Below are positions 17,503 through 24,766 of a stretch of DNA of 64,000 nt, piece after piece. Numbering within the stretch: position 1 is the first letter of the stretch; every line of letters begins with the position of its first letter. The stretch covers positions 57,316 to 121,315 of the forward strand of contig JAJPJX010000201.1 in NCBI GenBank assembly GCA_021324015.1, written 5' to 3'. The position numbers and the translations under genes are program-made. The notes beneath the pieces are model-generated. The model did not search any database. It was not told the DNA's origin and saw only the letters and a list, made by a program, of their open reading frames with translations. This DNA comes from Solibacteraceae bacterium. GTDB taxonomy: Bacteria > Acidobacteriota > Terriglobia > Bryobacterales > Bryobacteraceae.

Positions 17503-18669
17503 TCAATTCTCAACCAGCCGGAATGTGGCGTACACATACGGATACCAGGGCCGGAACCAGTTGCGGAACGAGGCGCGCAGCAGGCAGGCCGCCGTGCGCG
17601 CGGAGCCTCCCTTCAAGACGTAATGTTCGCCGTCAAAGAAGTTGGCGGAGTATCCCGGATAGAACGCAAACGGCTGGAAACCGGGGAAGGGGTGAAACAC
17701 CGTCGAGGTCCATTCCCAGCCGTTGCCCACCATCTGCGTGACGCCGTACCGGTTCTCCGCGGCGCCGCTGACCGGCACGGGGTCCCAGTGCCGGAAATCG
17801 AAGTTGCCGCCCGCTTCCGGTGGGCCCACGTACGCCGCTCGGTGGAATTGCGGCTCGGTGGGCAGCGATTTGCCTTTCCACCGCGCGTAGGCCTCGGCCT
17901 CTCGCTCGGTCACGTAGACCGGCCAGTCCAGCGGCAAGGGGATTTCCTGAAACATGCCCGCGTAGACCCAGCCGCCCGGCCGCTCCCGCCAGAAATGCGG
18001 CGCCGCCGCTCCGGCGCGCACGAACTCGAGGTAATCGCCGTTGGTCACTTTGTGTTTGCCGATGGCGAAGGCCGGCACCTCCACCGCGTGCGCCTCAAAC
18101 TCGTTGTCCCATCCGAAGCCTTCTTCCCGGCGGCGTCCGAGCACCGCTGTGCCCGCCGGAATCTCCTGCATCCGGGCTGCCGGCGGCGGTCCCGAAGCCG
18201 CGGGCGCCGTGCCTTCCGGTGCGCGCTTCCGCCCGTAGGGCAGTTGGTGCAGCATATAGGCGAACGTTTCCGCGTGCATCAAGCGGTGTTCCAGCGCCAC
18301 GTGGATCCTCTCGGCCGGCGCCTGCGGCAGGAGCGGCTCCAGGCGCGCCCGCACCTCCCGGTTGTACGCCAGCACTTCCTCCACCGCCGGCCAGTCGCCG
18401 GGGCCGTCCTGCGGCAGGCCGCTGCTGTCCGGGTCGATGCCGAAAGCAAACAGTTGATCGAACGCCGGATGGAACGAACCTCTTCCCAGCGTGTCTCGGG
18501 CGATCAGGTTCCAGTCGAACGCTTCCAGGTGCCCCAGATAAAAAATGATGCGATGCCGCTCCGGGATGGGCCGCTCATAAAGCGAATCTCCCCGCACGAT
18601 CGTGAACAGTTCATCGGTTTGCGCCCGGGCCAGCGCCAGCGCTCCCGCCCGTTCGGGTTCCGGCTGCAT
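17503..18669 (-). CDS. egtB: Ergothioneine biosynthesis sulfoxide synthase EgtB
   Basis: Encodes 388 residues from ATG 18669. EgtB is a non-haem iron enzyme that joins hercynine to a thiol (gamma-Glu-Cys or cysteine) using O2. The N-terminal DinB-like domain supplies the three-His iron site: H47 (FYLGHLEAFDW), H128 and H132 (ALEHRLMHAETFAYML). Spacing agrees with the mycobacterial H51/H134/H138. The C-terminal formylglycine-generating-enzyme-like domain has FAIGKHKVTNGDYLEFV, WPVYVTEREAEAYARW, LPTEPQFHRAAY and NGWEWTSTVFHPFPGF. No egtA, egtC or egtE gene is visible, so a cysteine-using (type II) enzyme is possible. The open frame up to 19749 is antisense to the M28 gene and was rejected. Divergent from that gene across 57 bp. 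Confidence 0.93.
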   Translation of the reverse strand: MQPEPERAGALALARAQTDELFTIVRGDSLYERPIPERHRIIFYLGHLEAFDWNLIARDTLGRGSFHPAFDQLFAFGIDPDSSGLPQDGPGDWPAVEEVLAYNREVRARLEPLLPQAPAERIHVALEHRLMHAETFAYMLHQLPYGRKRAPEGTAPAASGPPPAARMQEIPAGTAVLGRRREEGFGWDNEFEAHAVEVPAFAIGKHKVTNGDYLEFVRAGAAAPHFWRERPGGWVYAGMFQEIPLPLDWPVYVTEREAEAYARWKGKSLPTEPQFHRAAYVGPPEAGGNFDFRHWDPVPVSGAAENRYGVTQMVGNGWEWTSTVFHPFPGFQPFAFYPGYSANFFDGEHYVLKGGSARTAACLLRASFRNWFRPWYPYVYATFRLVEN

Positions 18670-18726
18670 ATACACTTGTGATTGAACCTTATTCCGGCCC
18701 CGAACGTCTACCACGTAGGATTCTTG

Positions 18727-20193
18727 ATGCGAACCAGACGAGCCTTTCTCACCGTGTTCCTCTGCGCCTTGTCTGTGTTCGCACTTCTGGCGGCCTCCCC
18801 GCCGTTTGCGGTCACTCCCGAAATCCAGCGGGCCTTGGATCATATTTCCGCCGGTTCCCTGCGCGGGCATCTCTCCTTCGTGGCCTCGGACCTGCTGGAA
18901 GGCCGCGGCACCCCGTCGCGCGGCCTGGATCTGGCCGCCGCTTATGTGGCCGCCCAGTTCCGTGCGGCCGGCCTCGAGCCGGCCGGCGACGATGGTTATT
19001 ACCAGACCGCCCGCATGCAGAGCATCCGGCAAAACCTCGAGGGTTTCGATCTGACGCTGGAGAACGGCCCCCAATCCGCGCATGCTTCCGCCAGCCAGGC
19101 GGCCGTGCGCAGCCTGCGCCAGGCCAACCTGGTGCAGGTGCCGGTCTTTAGAACCGATGCTTCCGCCGTCGGTTTGCTGCGACCCGCGGATGTGGCCGGC
19201 AAGGCTGTCGCCATCGCTCTGCCGCCGGATGAAACCGCCGAAGAAACCGTGCGCCTGCTGGCTGCCCTGAAACCGGCCGTAGTTCTGGACCTGGCGTGGA
19301 AGGAATGGCCCGCGGAGTGGCTCATGGATCCTTCCGCGCCGCACCTGGAGGTTCCCTGGATCGCGCTGCGGGATTCCGGCGTGCTGCGCTGGCTGCGCGC
19401 CGCCCGTCCGGGTCCCACCGCGCTCCGCGTCTCGCTGCGCGTCCCCGCGCCTTCGGTAACCCCGTTTATCGCGCGCAACGTCATCGCCCTGCTGCGCGGC
19501 TCCGACCCGGCGCTGCAAAGTACGTACGTGCTCGTCACCGCGCACTACGATCACCTCGGCATCCGGCGCGACGAGCGCGGCGGCGTGCTCTACCCCGGCG
19601 CCAACGACGACGGCAGCGGCACGGTGTCGGTGATCGAAATCGGGCAAGCTCTGGCCACCCTGCGCCCCCGCCCGCGGCGAAGCATCGTCTTCATGACCTT
19701 TTTCGGCGAAGAGGAGGGCTCGCTGGGCTCGCTCTACTACATCCATCACCCCGTCTTTCCCCTGGCAAAGACCGTCGCCGACCTGAACCTGGAGCAGTTG
19801 GGCCGCACCGACTCGAGCGCCGGAACCGAGACCGGCAACGCCACCCTAACGGGATACGATTTCTCCGATCTGAGCGCCACCCTGCGGCAGGCCGGGCGGC
19901 TCACCGGCGTCAAGGTCTACCGCTCGCCCGAAGGCGGCGAGCCCTATTTCAACCGCAGCGACAACCTCACCTTCGCCCAGCACGGCATTCCGGCCCACAC
20001 CATCGTGGTGGCCTACGAATACCCGGACTACCACGCCCCCGGCGACACCTGGCAAAAGATCGACTACCGCAATATGGCCACGGTGGACCGCATGCTCGCG
20101 CTGGCGGCCATCCTCGTGGCGGACCAACCCGAGCCGCCCCACTGGAACGCCGCCAACCCGAAGACCGCGCCCTACCGTCACGGCGGAGATTAG
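18727..20193 (+). CDS. M28 family zinc metallopeptidase, secreted
   Basis: Encodes 488 residues from ATG 18727, which has AGGA upstream; an in-frame start at 18682 lacks support. Signal peptide RTRRAFLTVFLCALSVFALLAA. The N-terminal part has GHLSFVASDLLEGRGTPSRG, typical of the family. The catalytic part shows the zinc ligands: VTAHYDHLGI (His), GANDDGSGTVSVIEI (bridging Asp), FFGEEEGSLGS (catalytic Glu pair) and a late His in FAQHGIPAHTIV. Such enzymes remove N-terminal residues or process peptides in the periplasm. The internal region (PSAPHLEVPWIALRD) fits an inserted PA domain. Divergent from egtB. Confidence 0.92.
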   Translation: MRTRRAFLTVFLCALSVFALLAASPPFAVTPEIQRALDHISAGSLRGHLSFVASDLLEGRGTPSRGLDLAAAYVAAQFRAAGLEPAGDDGYYQTARMQSIRQNLEGFDLTLENGPQSAHASASQAAVRSLRQANLVQVPVFRTDASAVGLLRPADVAGKAVAIALPPDETAEETVRLLAALKPAVVLDLAWKEWPAEWLMDPSAPHLEVPWIALRDSGVLRWLRAARPGPTALRVSLRVPAPSVTPFIARNVIALLRGSDPALQSTYVLVTAHYDHLGIRRDERGGVLYPGANDDGSGTVSVIEIGQALATLRPRPRRSIVFMTFFGEEEGSLGSLYYIHHPVFPLAKTVADLNLEQLGRTDSSAGTETGNATLTGYDFSDLSATLRQAGRLTGVKVYRSPEGGEPYFNRSDNLTFAQHGIPAHTIVVAYEYPDYHAPGDTWQKIDYRNMATVDRMLALAAILVADQPEPPHWNAANPKTAPYRHGGD

Positions 20194-20390
20194 CTGAGTA
20201 CCCCATTTCGCAAGTTCGCTGACGTATGCCAAGCCCATCCGGGGCGCCCGGTCCACTCGGATTCCGGGAACCCTTCGGCGTCAGAGAGGATTTATCCCCT
20301 CGGCAGCCAGATATCAGCATCGGCGTAATACGCGCAAGTGGCGAGGCGATGCGGCATGCATCTGACTCATCGAAGTCGGTCCTGATCTGC

Positions 20391-20396
20391 TACGCT
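20391..20396 (+). promoter_or_regulatory. -10 box TACGCT for the TIR-like gene, probably leaderless
   Basis: TACGCT ends 6 nt before the ATG at 20403, the same geometry as at 11648-11653. It supports 20403 as the true start rather than the upstream in-frame starts at 20226 or 20349. No -35 hexamer was recognised. Confidence 0.4.
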
Positions 20397-20402
20397 GCCC
20401 TT

Positions 20403-21281
20403 ATGGCGGGTACGGTCTTCCTAAGTTGCGGACAGAACGATCGGGAGCTGAAGATTGCCGAAAGGGTTGCCGGACTTCTCCGGGAATCTTTCCAACTCGA
20501 GGTGTTCATCGCACGCGCCACGAACAACATGTACAGCCTCAACAACGATGTACTGGCGAGACTGGCATCCGCTGACTATTTCATTTTTGTCAATTTTCAC
20601 CGAGAGTCCGAAGCGTTTCCCGGCTCTCTTTACAGTCACCAGGAACTAGCCATGGCTCTTGCACTGGGCCACCGGCGATTCTTGCTTTTTTCCGAACAAG
20701 GCGCACCCAACGTCGGCATCACCCAGTTCATAGTTCAGAATCGGCCATCCTTTTCCAATGAAGGCGAGCTGTTGAATCAGATTCGAAACGATGTTGAAAG
20801 GGAGCAGTGGCGGCCTGAATATAGCCGGTTTCTGCGGGCGAGAGAGATAGTCAAACAGTTGAATGTGACCTTTAGTGACGGTGCTGGAAATCTTTTGAGC
20901 GGAACCTCGATCTCCGTTACTATCGAGAATCAAAGCAGCGATCTTCAGGATAGCGTCATCGTCACATTGGAGAGATTGGACGGGAACGAGCCAGATTACC
21001 TCTTCCGCAGCCCACTGAAGATTTCCGGACAGCGTCGCTACGATGCCACGATTCCCGCGGAATCATCCGTCCTTTTCAACATCATCATGGAGGGGACCCG
21101 TAAACCACCGGAGCAGGGGGAGCCCGGTGCATTTTTGGTGTCCGCCTTGGACCTGTCGCCATTACCCGCCCTCTTTTCAGACCAAGAACAACACGAGATG
21201 GAATTTCGCCTTGACGCTCGAGCGCACAGGCCAATTCGCTTCAGGCTAGTTCGCCGCAATCGTGAATACGCGCTCGCATGA
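20403..21281 (+). CDS. TIR-like domain protein, candidate defence effector
   Basis: Encodes 292 residues. The first about 140 look like a TIR/nucleotide-hydrolase-like fold: strand A TVFLSCGQNDRELKIAERVAGLL, strand B FQLEVFIAR, a middle segment NNDVLARLASADYFIFVNFHRE and then SLYSHQELAMALALGHRRFLLF. The Glu of SHQEL is where TIR NADases have their catalytic Glu. The remaining half (NVTFSDGAGNLLSGTSISVTIENQ...VIVTLERLDG) is beta-rich, perhaps a sensing or binding domain. TIR effectors in bacteria degrade NAD+ or make signal molecules during phage infection; that role here is inferred. It is stand-alone, in DNA less GC-rich than its neighbours. Start chosen by the domain boundary and the -10 box. 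Confidence 0.6.
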   Translation: MAGTVFLSCGQNDRELKIAERVAGLLRESFQLEVFIARATNNMYSLNNDVLARLASADYFIFVNFHRESEAFPGSLYSHQELAMALALGHRRFLLFSEQGAPNVGITQFIVQNRPSFSNEGELLNQIRNDVEREQWRPEYSRFLRAREIVKQLNVTFSDGAGNLLSGTSISVTIENQSSDLQDSVIVTLERLDGNEPDYLFRSPLKISGQRRYDATIPAESSVLFNIIMEGTRKPPEQGEPGAFLVSALDLSPLPALFSDQEQHEMEFRLDARAHRPIRFRLVRRNREYALA

Positions 21282-21804
21282 AATAGATAGTACCGGTTGC
21301 TCAATTGGCCGTTCGGTCGCCGGACTGCCGAATGGAAATGCTCTCCGTCGGGGACCGGCCAGAAAGCCAGAAAGGACCGTCGGGCGTGATACGGTCAGGC
21401 AACGAGATGACCGGGATTCCCGCTGTCTGGACCGGGTATTCCAGCCAGGTCCCCTACCGTAGACCAATATGGCGGTACGCTGAGATGGGCACGATCCCTG
21501 ACTGTCCCGGTTGGCAGCACGGCTTGGCCAGGGAATACGTGAGCGGACTTCTGAAATCGTGTACTTGGCTGCCGGGCCGCGACCACAGCGGTTCTTCCGG
21601 TGACAATTTTTCCAAAACTTTTTCCCCCCTCTTTTCCACCAGTTGCAGCGAATCCCCCGCCCCCTGCCGCCCGGCCCTCCGCTACCCTCAAAGCAGAAAA
21701 GGTAGTGCGCTCACCCCGCACCGCCCGATGAGCCAAATGCTGCGCAGCATTCATCGTCAGTGGAACGGGCCTCTGTTCGCTTGGTTCCATCGGTGATCAC
21801 GGCG

Positions 21805-21882
21805 CCCGCCATGCGGGTTCCAAAGAAACCGGTTTCTGCCCGAGCTTCGGGGATGGGACGGGAAATCCGGGGGTACCCCGGA
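21805..21882. repeat. Array of four short-loop inverted repeats
   Basis: Four perfect stems follow each other in 78 nt: CCCGC-CAT-GCGGG (21805-21817), the 14-nt palindrome AGAAACCGGTTTCT (21824-21837), CCCGA-GCT-TCGGG (21839-21851) and TCCGGGG-GTA-CCCCGGA (21866-21882). Three of them have 3-nt loops. The arrangement could be a structured RNA, a cluster of protein sites or decayed REP-like units. No coding frame explains it. Confidence 0.5.
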
Positions 21883-22086
21883 CGTAAATTCCATGGCCCT
21901 GAAGCGTTTCACCCCGCCCGGCTGCTCCCGTAAAAGGAGCGGCCGAGGCGGTGACGATCCCTCCTGATCTGCTCCCCTCGCTGAGCCGTAGTGCGCCTAT
22001 ACTTCGCGCACTCGCGTTCCTCGGCATTTTGTTTTGCCAACGGCTGGAACGTGCTCGAGTCCGACCTGGCCTCCAACTTTCGCGGA

Positions 22087-22118
22087 ATGGAACCGAGCCG
22101 CGACCGTCAGGGAGCGGT
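22087..22118 (+). repeat. Dispersed 32-bp repeat, copy B
   Basis: Matches 11488-11519 at 31 of 32 positions, with the single difference in GACC(G/A)TCAGGG. In this copy GACCG pairs with CGGTC around TCAGGGAG. A possible decayed third copy in reverse orientation begins near 21789 (GGTTCCAT on the plus strand), but similarity there is limited to about 12 nt. Confidence 0.65.
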
Positions 22119-22307
22119 CATTTGCGAAACCGCACCTTTTTTGGTTCTGGCTCGGGAACCGGTGTCTTACCGCGGACTTATAGTCGGCTTCTACATAATA
22201 GACGACGAGAACTACCGCTCCTACGCCGCCCCCCGCAAGCGCGGCCGGTCTGCCGAATGAGAGAGCCTCAGCCGAAAACCAAAAATCATCACCTGACAAT
22301 CGGAGTT

Positions 22308-22892
22308 ATGATCGTGAAGATGTCTACCCTACTTGAGGCGGAATTTGGCGGTGGGCTGCGGCGATTATCACACGACCTCCCTGTCTGCGGCGAGACGCGG
22401 CCTGTTAGCCGCCTCTTGCCGATTTGGTCAATCCTCACGCGCGATCGAGACGAGAATACGCATTCGAGCGTGTTGCGTTGGCTCTTCGATCCGCGTGAAT
22501 CCCATGGTCTGGGCAGCGCGTTTTTAGAGGAGTTCTACAAGCGGGTTTTTGGAAGGGTTCCTGCCAGCACAAGCACCGCGTTCGCGCGGTGTGAGGTTCA
22601 ATCGGGAAGCGAGCGGGCCGATATTGTAGTTTGCGGGCGTAATTGGCGGCTTGTAATCGAAAACAAGATCGACGATGCTAATGACCGGACAATCGAGTAT
22701 GCGAAGCGATGGCCCGGAAGCGATTTCGCATTTCTGACGCCGGATGGAAGGGCCGCCAAAAGCAGTCACTTCCATTCCGTGCCCTACCGCGTAATCCGCG
22801 AAATTCTGGACGATTTGGTGCCGCGAGGAGACGCGGCCGGATTTCTTAACGGCTTCGCTGACCATATTTCTTTGGAACTGGAGGACAAATGA
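22308..22892 (+). CDS. PD-(D/E)XK nuclease superfamily protein (PDDEXK_4-like)
   Basis: Encodes 194 residues. The N-terminal signature IWSILTRDRDENTHSSVLRWLFDPRESHGLG matches the 'HS..L.WLLdP..HGlG' pattern of the PF14281-type nucleases. The catalytic core is D105 (RADIVV) and E118-N-K120 (LVIENKIDD), followed by TIEYAKRWPGSDFAFLTPDGR. It is therefore probably an active DNase of the restriction-endonuclease fold. ATG 22308 has GGAG close upstream; ATG 22320 is an alternative. The stop overlaps the next start in ATGA (22889-22892), so the pair is co-translated. It is shorter than many family members. A role in phage defence is inferred from the nuclease fold and setting. Confidence 0.72.
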   Translation: MIVKMSTLLEAEFGGGLRRLSHDLPVCGETRPVSRLLPIWSILTRDRDENTHSSVLRWLFDPRESHGLGSAFLEEFYKRVFGRVPASTSTAFARCEVQSGSERADIVVCGRNWRLVIENKIDDANDRTIEYAKRWPGSDFAFLTPDGRAAKSSHFHSVPYRVIREILDDLVPRGDAAGFLNGFADHISLELEDK

Positions 22893-23563
22893 GTCAATCT
22901 GTTCAACCCTTTCAGTTTTCCTCGCACGTCAATGCGATCCTCAAGGAAATCAGAACAGTGCGTGAGGTCCGCGAAATTTGCCGGGAAGACGGCCTTCTTG
23001 AGCACGATATGATGGACTTCCTCCACTATTTCCGATGCGAACTGCGACGTCTTGCTCCCGAATTTTCGTCCTGGCGCTCACCGACGGTCAAGCGATACGA
23101 TGACCACGGGATTGCGAGCGCCTACCTGGAGATCGCTGCCGATGAAAGTTGGGGCACAGCGGGGGTGGCGTTTGGCCTGGCTGTGCGGCTTGACCCAACG
23201 GCGCCCGATCCCGAGAGTTATGCTCCCGATCAGGATCCATATGTCTATGTCAGGCTCCCTGAGTCCTGGTCCGCATACCCCGAAATCACGAGGACAATCA
23301 AGCGCCGCAAGCCCGATGGCTTCACGGATGAATATCCGCCGGGTGATCCGGAACCGACAGTGCCCATATGGCGATACCTCCGCCTCGACGGTTTCACTGG
23401 CGAGTCTGGTTTCGATACGGAGGCATTTGTGACAGCCGTAGCTAAGGGATTCGCGGACTTGCTGCCCCTGCAGATGGTGATCGATCAAACGATCCAGAAG
23501 CACCCGCTCCAGGAAAAGCAGCGCGCTTTGCCAAAGCAGGCGACTGCCAGACGGAGGAGATGA
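22889..23563 (+). CDS. Conserved-looking hypothetical protein, partner of the PD-(D/E)XK nuclease
   Basis: Encodes 224 residues; family not recognised. It starts MSQSVQPFQFSSHVNAILKEI with a strong GGAGG before the ATG and a 4-nt overlap with the nuclease stop. The N-terminal half is helical and acidic/basic mixed (TVREVREICREDGLLEHDMMDFLHYFRCELRRLAPEFSSW); the middle has a strand-rich section (WGTAGVAFGLAVRLD, DPYVYVRLPESW); the tail is basic (KQRALPKQATARRRR) and could bind nucleic acid. No membrane segment or signal peptide. The tight coupling suggests a regulator, specificity or immunity partner of the nuclease. Confidence 0.6.
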   Translation: MSQSVQPFQFSSHVNAILKEIRTVREVREICREDGLLEHDMMDFLHYFRCELRRLAPEFSSWRSPTVKRYDDHGIASAYLEIAADESWGTAGVAFGLAVRLDPTAPDPESYAPDQDPYVYVRLPESWSAYPEITRTIKRRKPDGFTDEYPPGDPEPTVPIWRYLRLDGFTGESGFDTEAFVTAVAKGFADLLPLQMVIDQTIQKHPLQEKQRALPKQATARRRR

Positions 23564-23589
23564 TCAAGTAGCGTGAGTTGGACCCAACT

Positions 23590-24711
23590 CTACTCGCGCT
23601 CCGCCGCCGCGATCTTCTCCACCGCCCGCATGAGCCGCAGCGTGTTGCCGCCGTAAATCTTGCGGATGTCCTCCGCCGAGTATCCCTTCGCCAGCAGCGC
23701 CCGCGTGAGGTGCGGAAACTCGGAAACGTCCGCCAGTCCCACGGGGGTGCACTCCACGCCGTCGAAATCGCTGCCGATGCCCACCGCGTCCACGCCGGCA
23801 ATCCGCACGACGTGGTCGATGTGCGCCACCACGTCGTCCAATGTGGCGCGCGGCATCGCGGGCTTTCCCGCGCGCTTGGCATCGGCGGACTTCTGCGAAA
23901 CGAACTCGCAGTTGAAATTGATCTGAATCACCCCACCCTTTTTGGCTAACGCCACAATCATCTCGTCGGTCATGTTTCGCGGCACGTTGCACAGCGCGCG
24001 GCAGGAGGAGTGCGACGCGAAGATGGGCGCGCGGCTGGCGGCCAGCGCGTCCCAGAAGGTCTTGTCGGCCACGTGCGAGATATCCACGATCATGCCCAGC
24101 CGGTTCATTTCCCGCACCACCTGCCGGCCGAAATCCGTCAGTCCGTTGTGGTGCGCGACGCCCGGCTGGTCCATGTCGCCGGAGGAGTCCGCCCAGGCGT
24201 TGGTGTTAACGTGCGTGAGCGTCATGTAGCGCGCGCCCAGCAGGTAGTAGCCGCGCAGCAGGCGCAGGCTGTCCTCGATGGCGTGGCCGCCTTCGATGCC
24301 GATGAGCGCCGCAATCTTGCCCTGGCGGTGCGCGGCTTCGATCTCGTCTGCCGTGGTGGCCAGCATGAACTGGCCGGGATAGCGCGCCACGATGTCGTGC
24401 CGCACCGTGTCGATCATCTCCAGCGCGCGGTGCGCCGAGCGGTGCTCCCGGGCACAGGCTGCCTCCACGTAGGCGGCGAAGAACACCGCTCCCACGCCGC
24501 CCTCCCGCAAGCGTGGCACGTCGGTATGCCCGGTGGAGGCGCGCCTGCCGATATCGAATCCCTGCAATGTCCGGCTGGTCACGTCGTTGTGCGTATCGAT
24601 GAGGATGGCCGAGCGCCCCACCCGCGCGGCCTCGGCATCGCTGACGGTGCGGCTCTGCGGCGCGAGCAGCGCGGCGGCCAGCAGGCCGGTCCACAGCGGC
24701 TTCCAGGACAT
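23590..24711 (-). CDS. Membrane dipeptidase (peptidase family M19), secreted
   Basis: Encodes 373 residues from ATG 24711, preceded by GGGGGA and a possible TATGCT -10 box. Signal peptide SWKPLWTGLLAAALLAPQS. M19 zinc ligands are visible: His and Asp in LIDTHNDVTSR, Glu in ALIGIEGGHAIEDSL, His in IVDISHVADKT and His in IFASHSSCRAL. GVDAVGIGSDFDGVE and YGGNTLRLM are family signatures near the C terminus. The enzyme hydrolyses dipeptides, including those with D-residues, in the periplasm. The ORF extension to 25086 is antisense to the beta-helix lipoprotein and was rejected. Confidence 0.93.
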   Translation of the reverse strand: MSWKPLWTGLLAAALLAPQSRTVSDAEAARVGRSAILIDTHNDVTSRTLQGFDIGRRASTGHTDVPRLREGGVGAVFFAAYVEAACAREHRSAHRALEMIDTVRHDIVARYPGQFMLATTADEIEAAHRQGKIAALIGIEGGHAIEDSLRLLRGYYLLGARYMTLTHVNTNAWADSSGDMDQPGVAHHNGLTDFGRQVVREMNRLGMIVDISHVADKTFWDALAASRAPIFASHSSCRALCNVPRNMTDEMIVALAKKGGVIQINFNCEFVSQKSADAKRAGKPAMPRATLDDVVAHIDHVVRIAGVDAVGIGSDFDGVECTPVGLADVSEFPHLTRALLAKGYSAEDIRKIYGGNTLRLMRAVEKIAAAERE

Positions 24712-24751
24712 TCCCCCAGCATAACGGAGATGCCGGCGGATGGCTGCACGG

Positions 24752-24757
24752 TAGAAT
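24752..24757 (+). promoter_or_regulatory. -10 box TAGAAT for the beta-helix lipoprotein gene
   Basis: TAGAAT ends 9 nt before ATG 24767 with no clear Shine-Dalgarno in between (GGCGGTGCC). This may be a leaderless or very-short-leader transcript. The dipeptidase promoter would lie back to back in the same 55 bp. Confidence 0.35.
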
Positions 24758-24766
24758 GGCGGTGCC

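Larger units (their letters stand above)
21282..22307. other. 1-kb non-coding stretch with hairpins, palindromes and a dispersed repeat
   Basis: No convincing gene: the ORFs here lack recognisable motifs and the two strands' frames overlap each other. It holds a perfect 16-nt palindrome at 21736-21751 (AATGCTGCGCAGCATT), a tight hairpin array at 21805-21882, a hairpin at 21924-21940 (GCTCC/GGAGC), a 7-bp stem at 21990-22012 (AGTGCGC/GCGCACT) and repeat copy B at 22087-22118. A T/C-rich tract lies near 21605-21640. It separates the TIR-like gene from the nuclease pair and may contain remnants of lost genes or an RNA. Confidence 0.6.

Noticed and set aside
18670..19749. Upstream extension of egtB
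   Set aside because: Lies antisense to the M28 peptidase gene; EgtB family proteins begin near residue 1 of the 388-residue version.
21305..21796. 163-codon plus-strand and 131-codon minus-strand ORFs in the non-coding stretch
   Set aside because: They overlap each other in opposite strands and contain the palindromes; composition and residue order give no family match.
21951..22307. Upstream extension of the nuclease
   Set aside because: Runs through the dispersed repeat; conserved nuclease residues begin well after ATG 22308.
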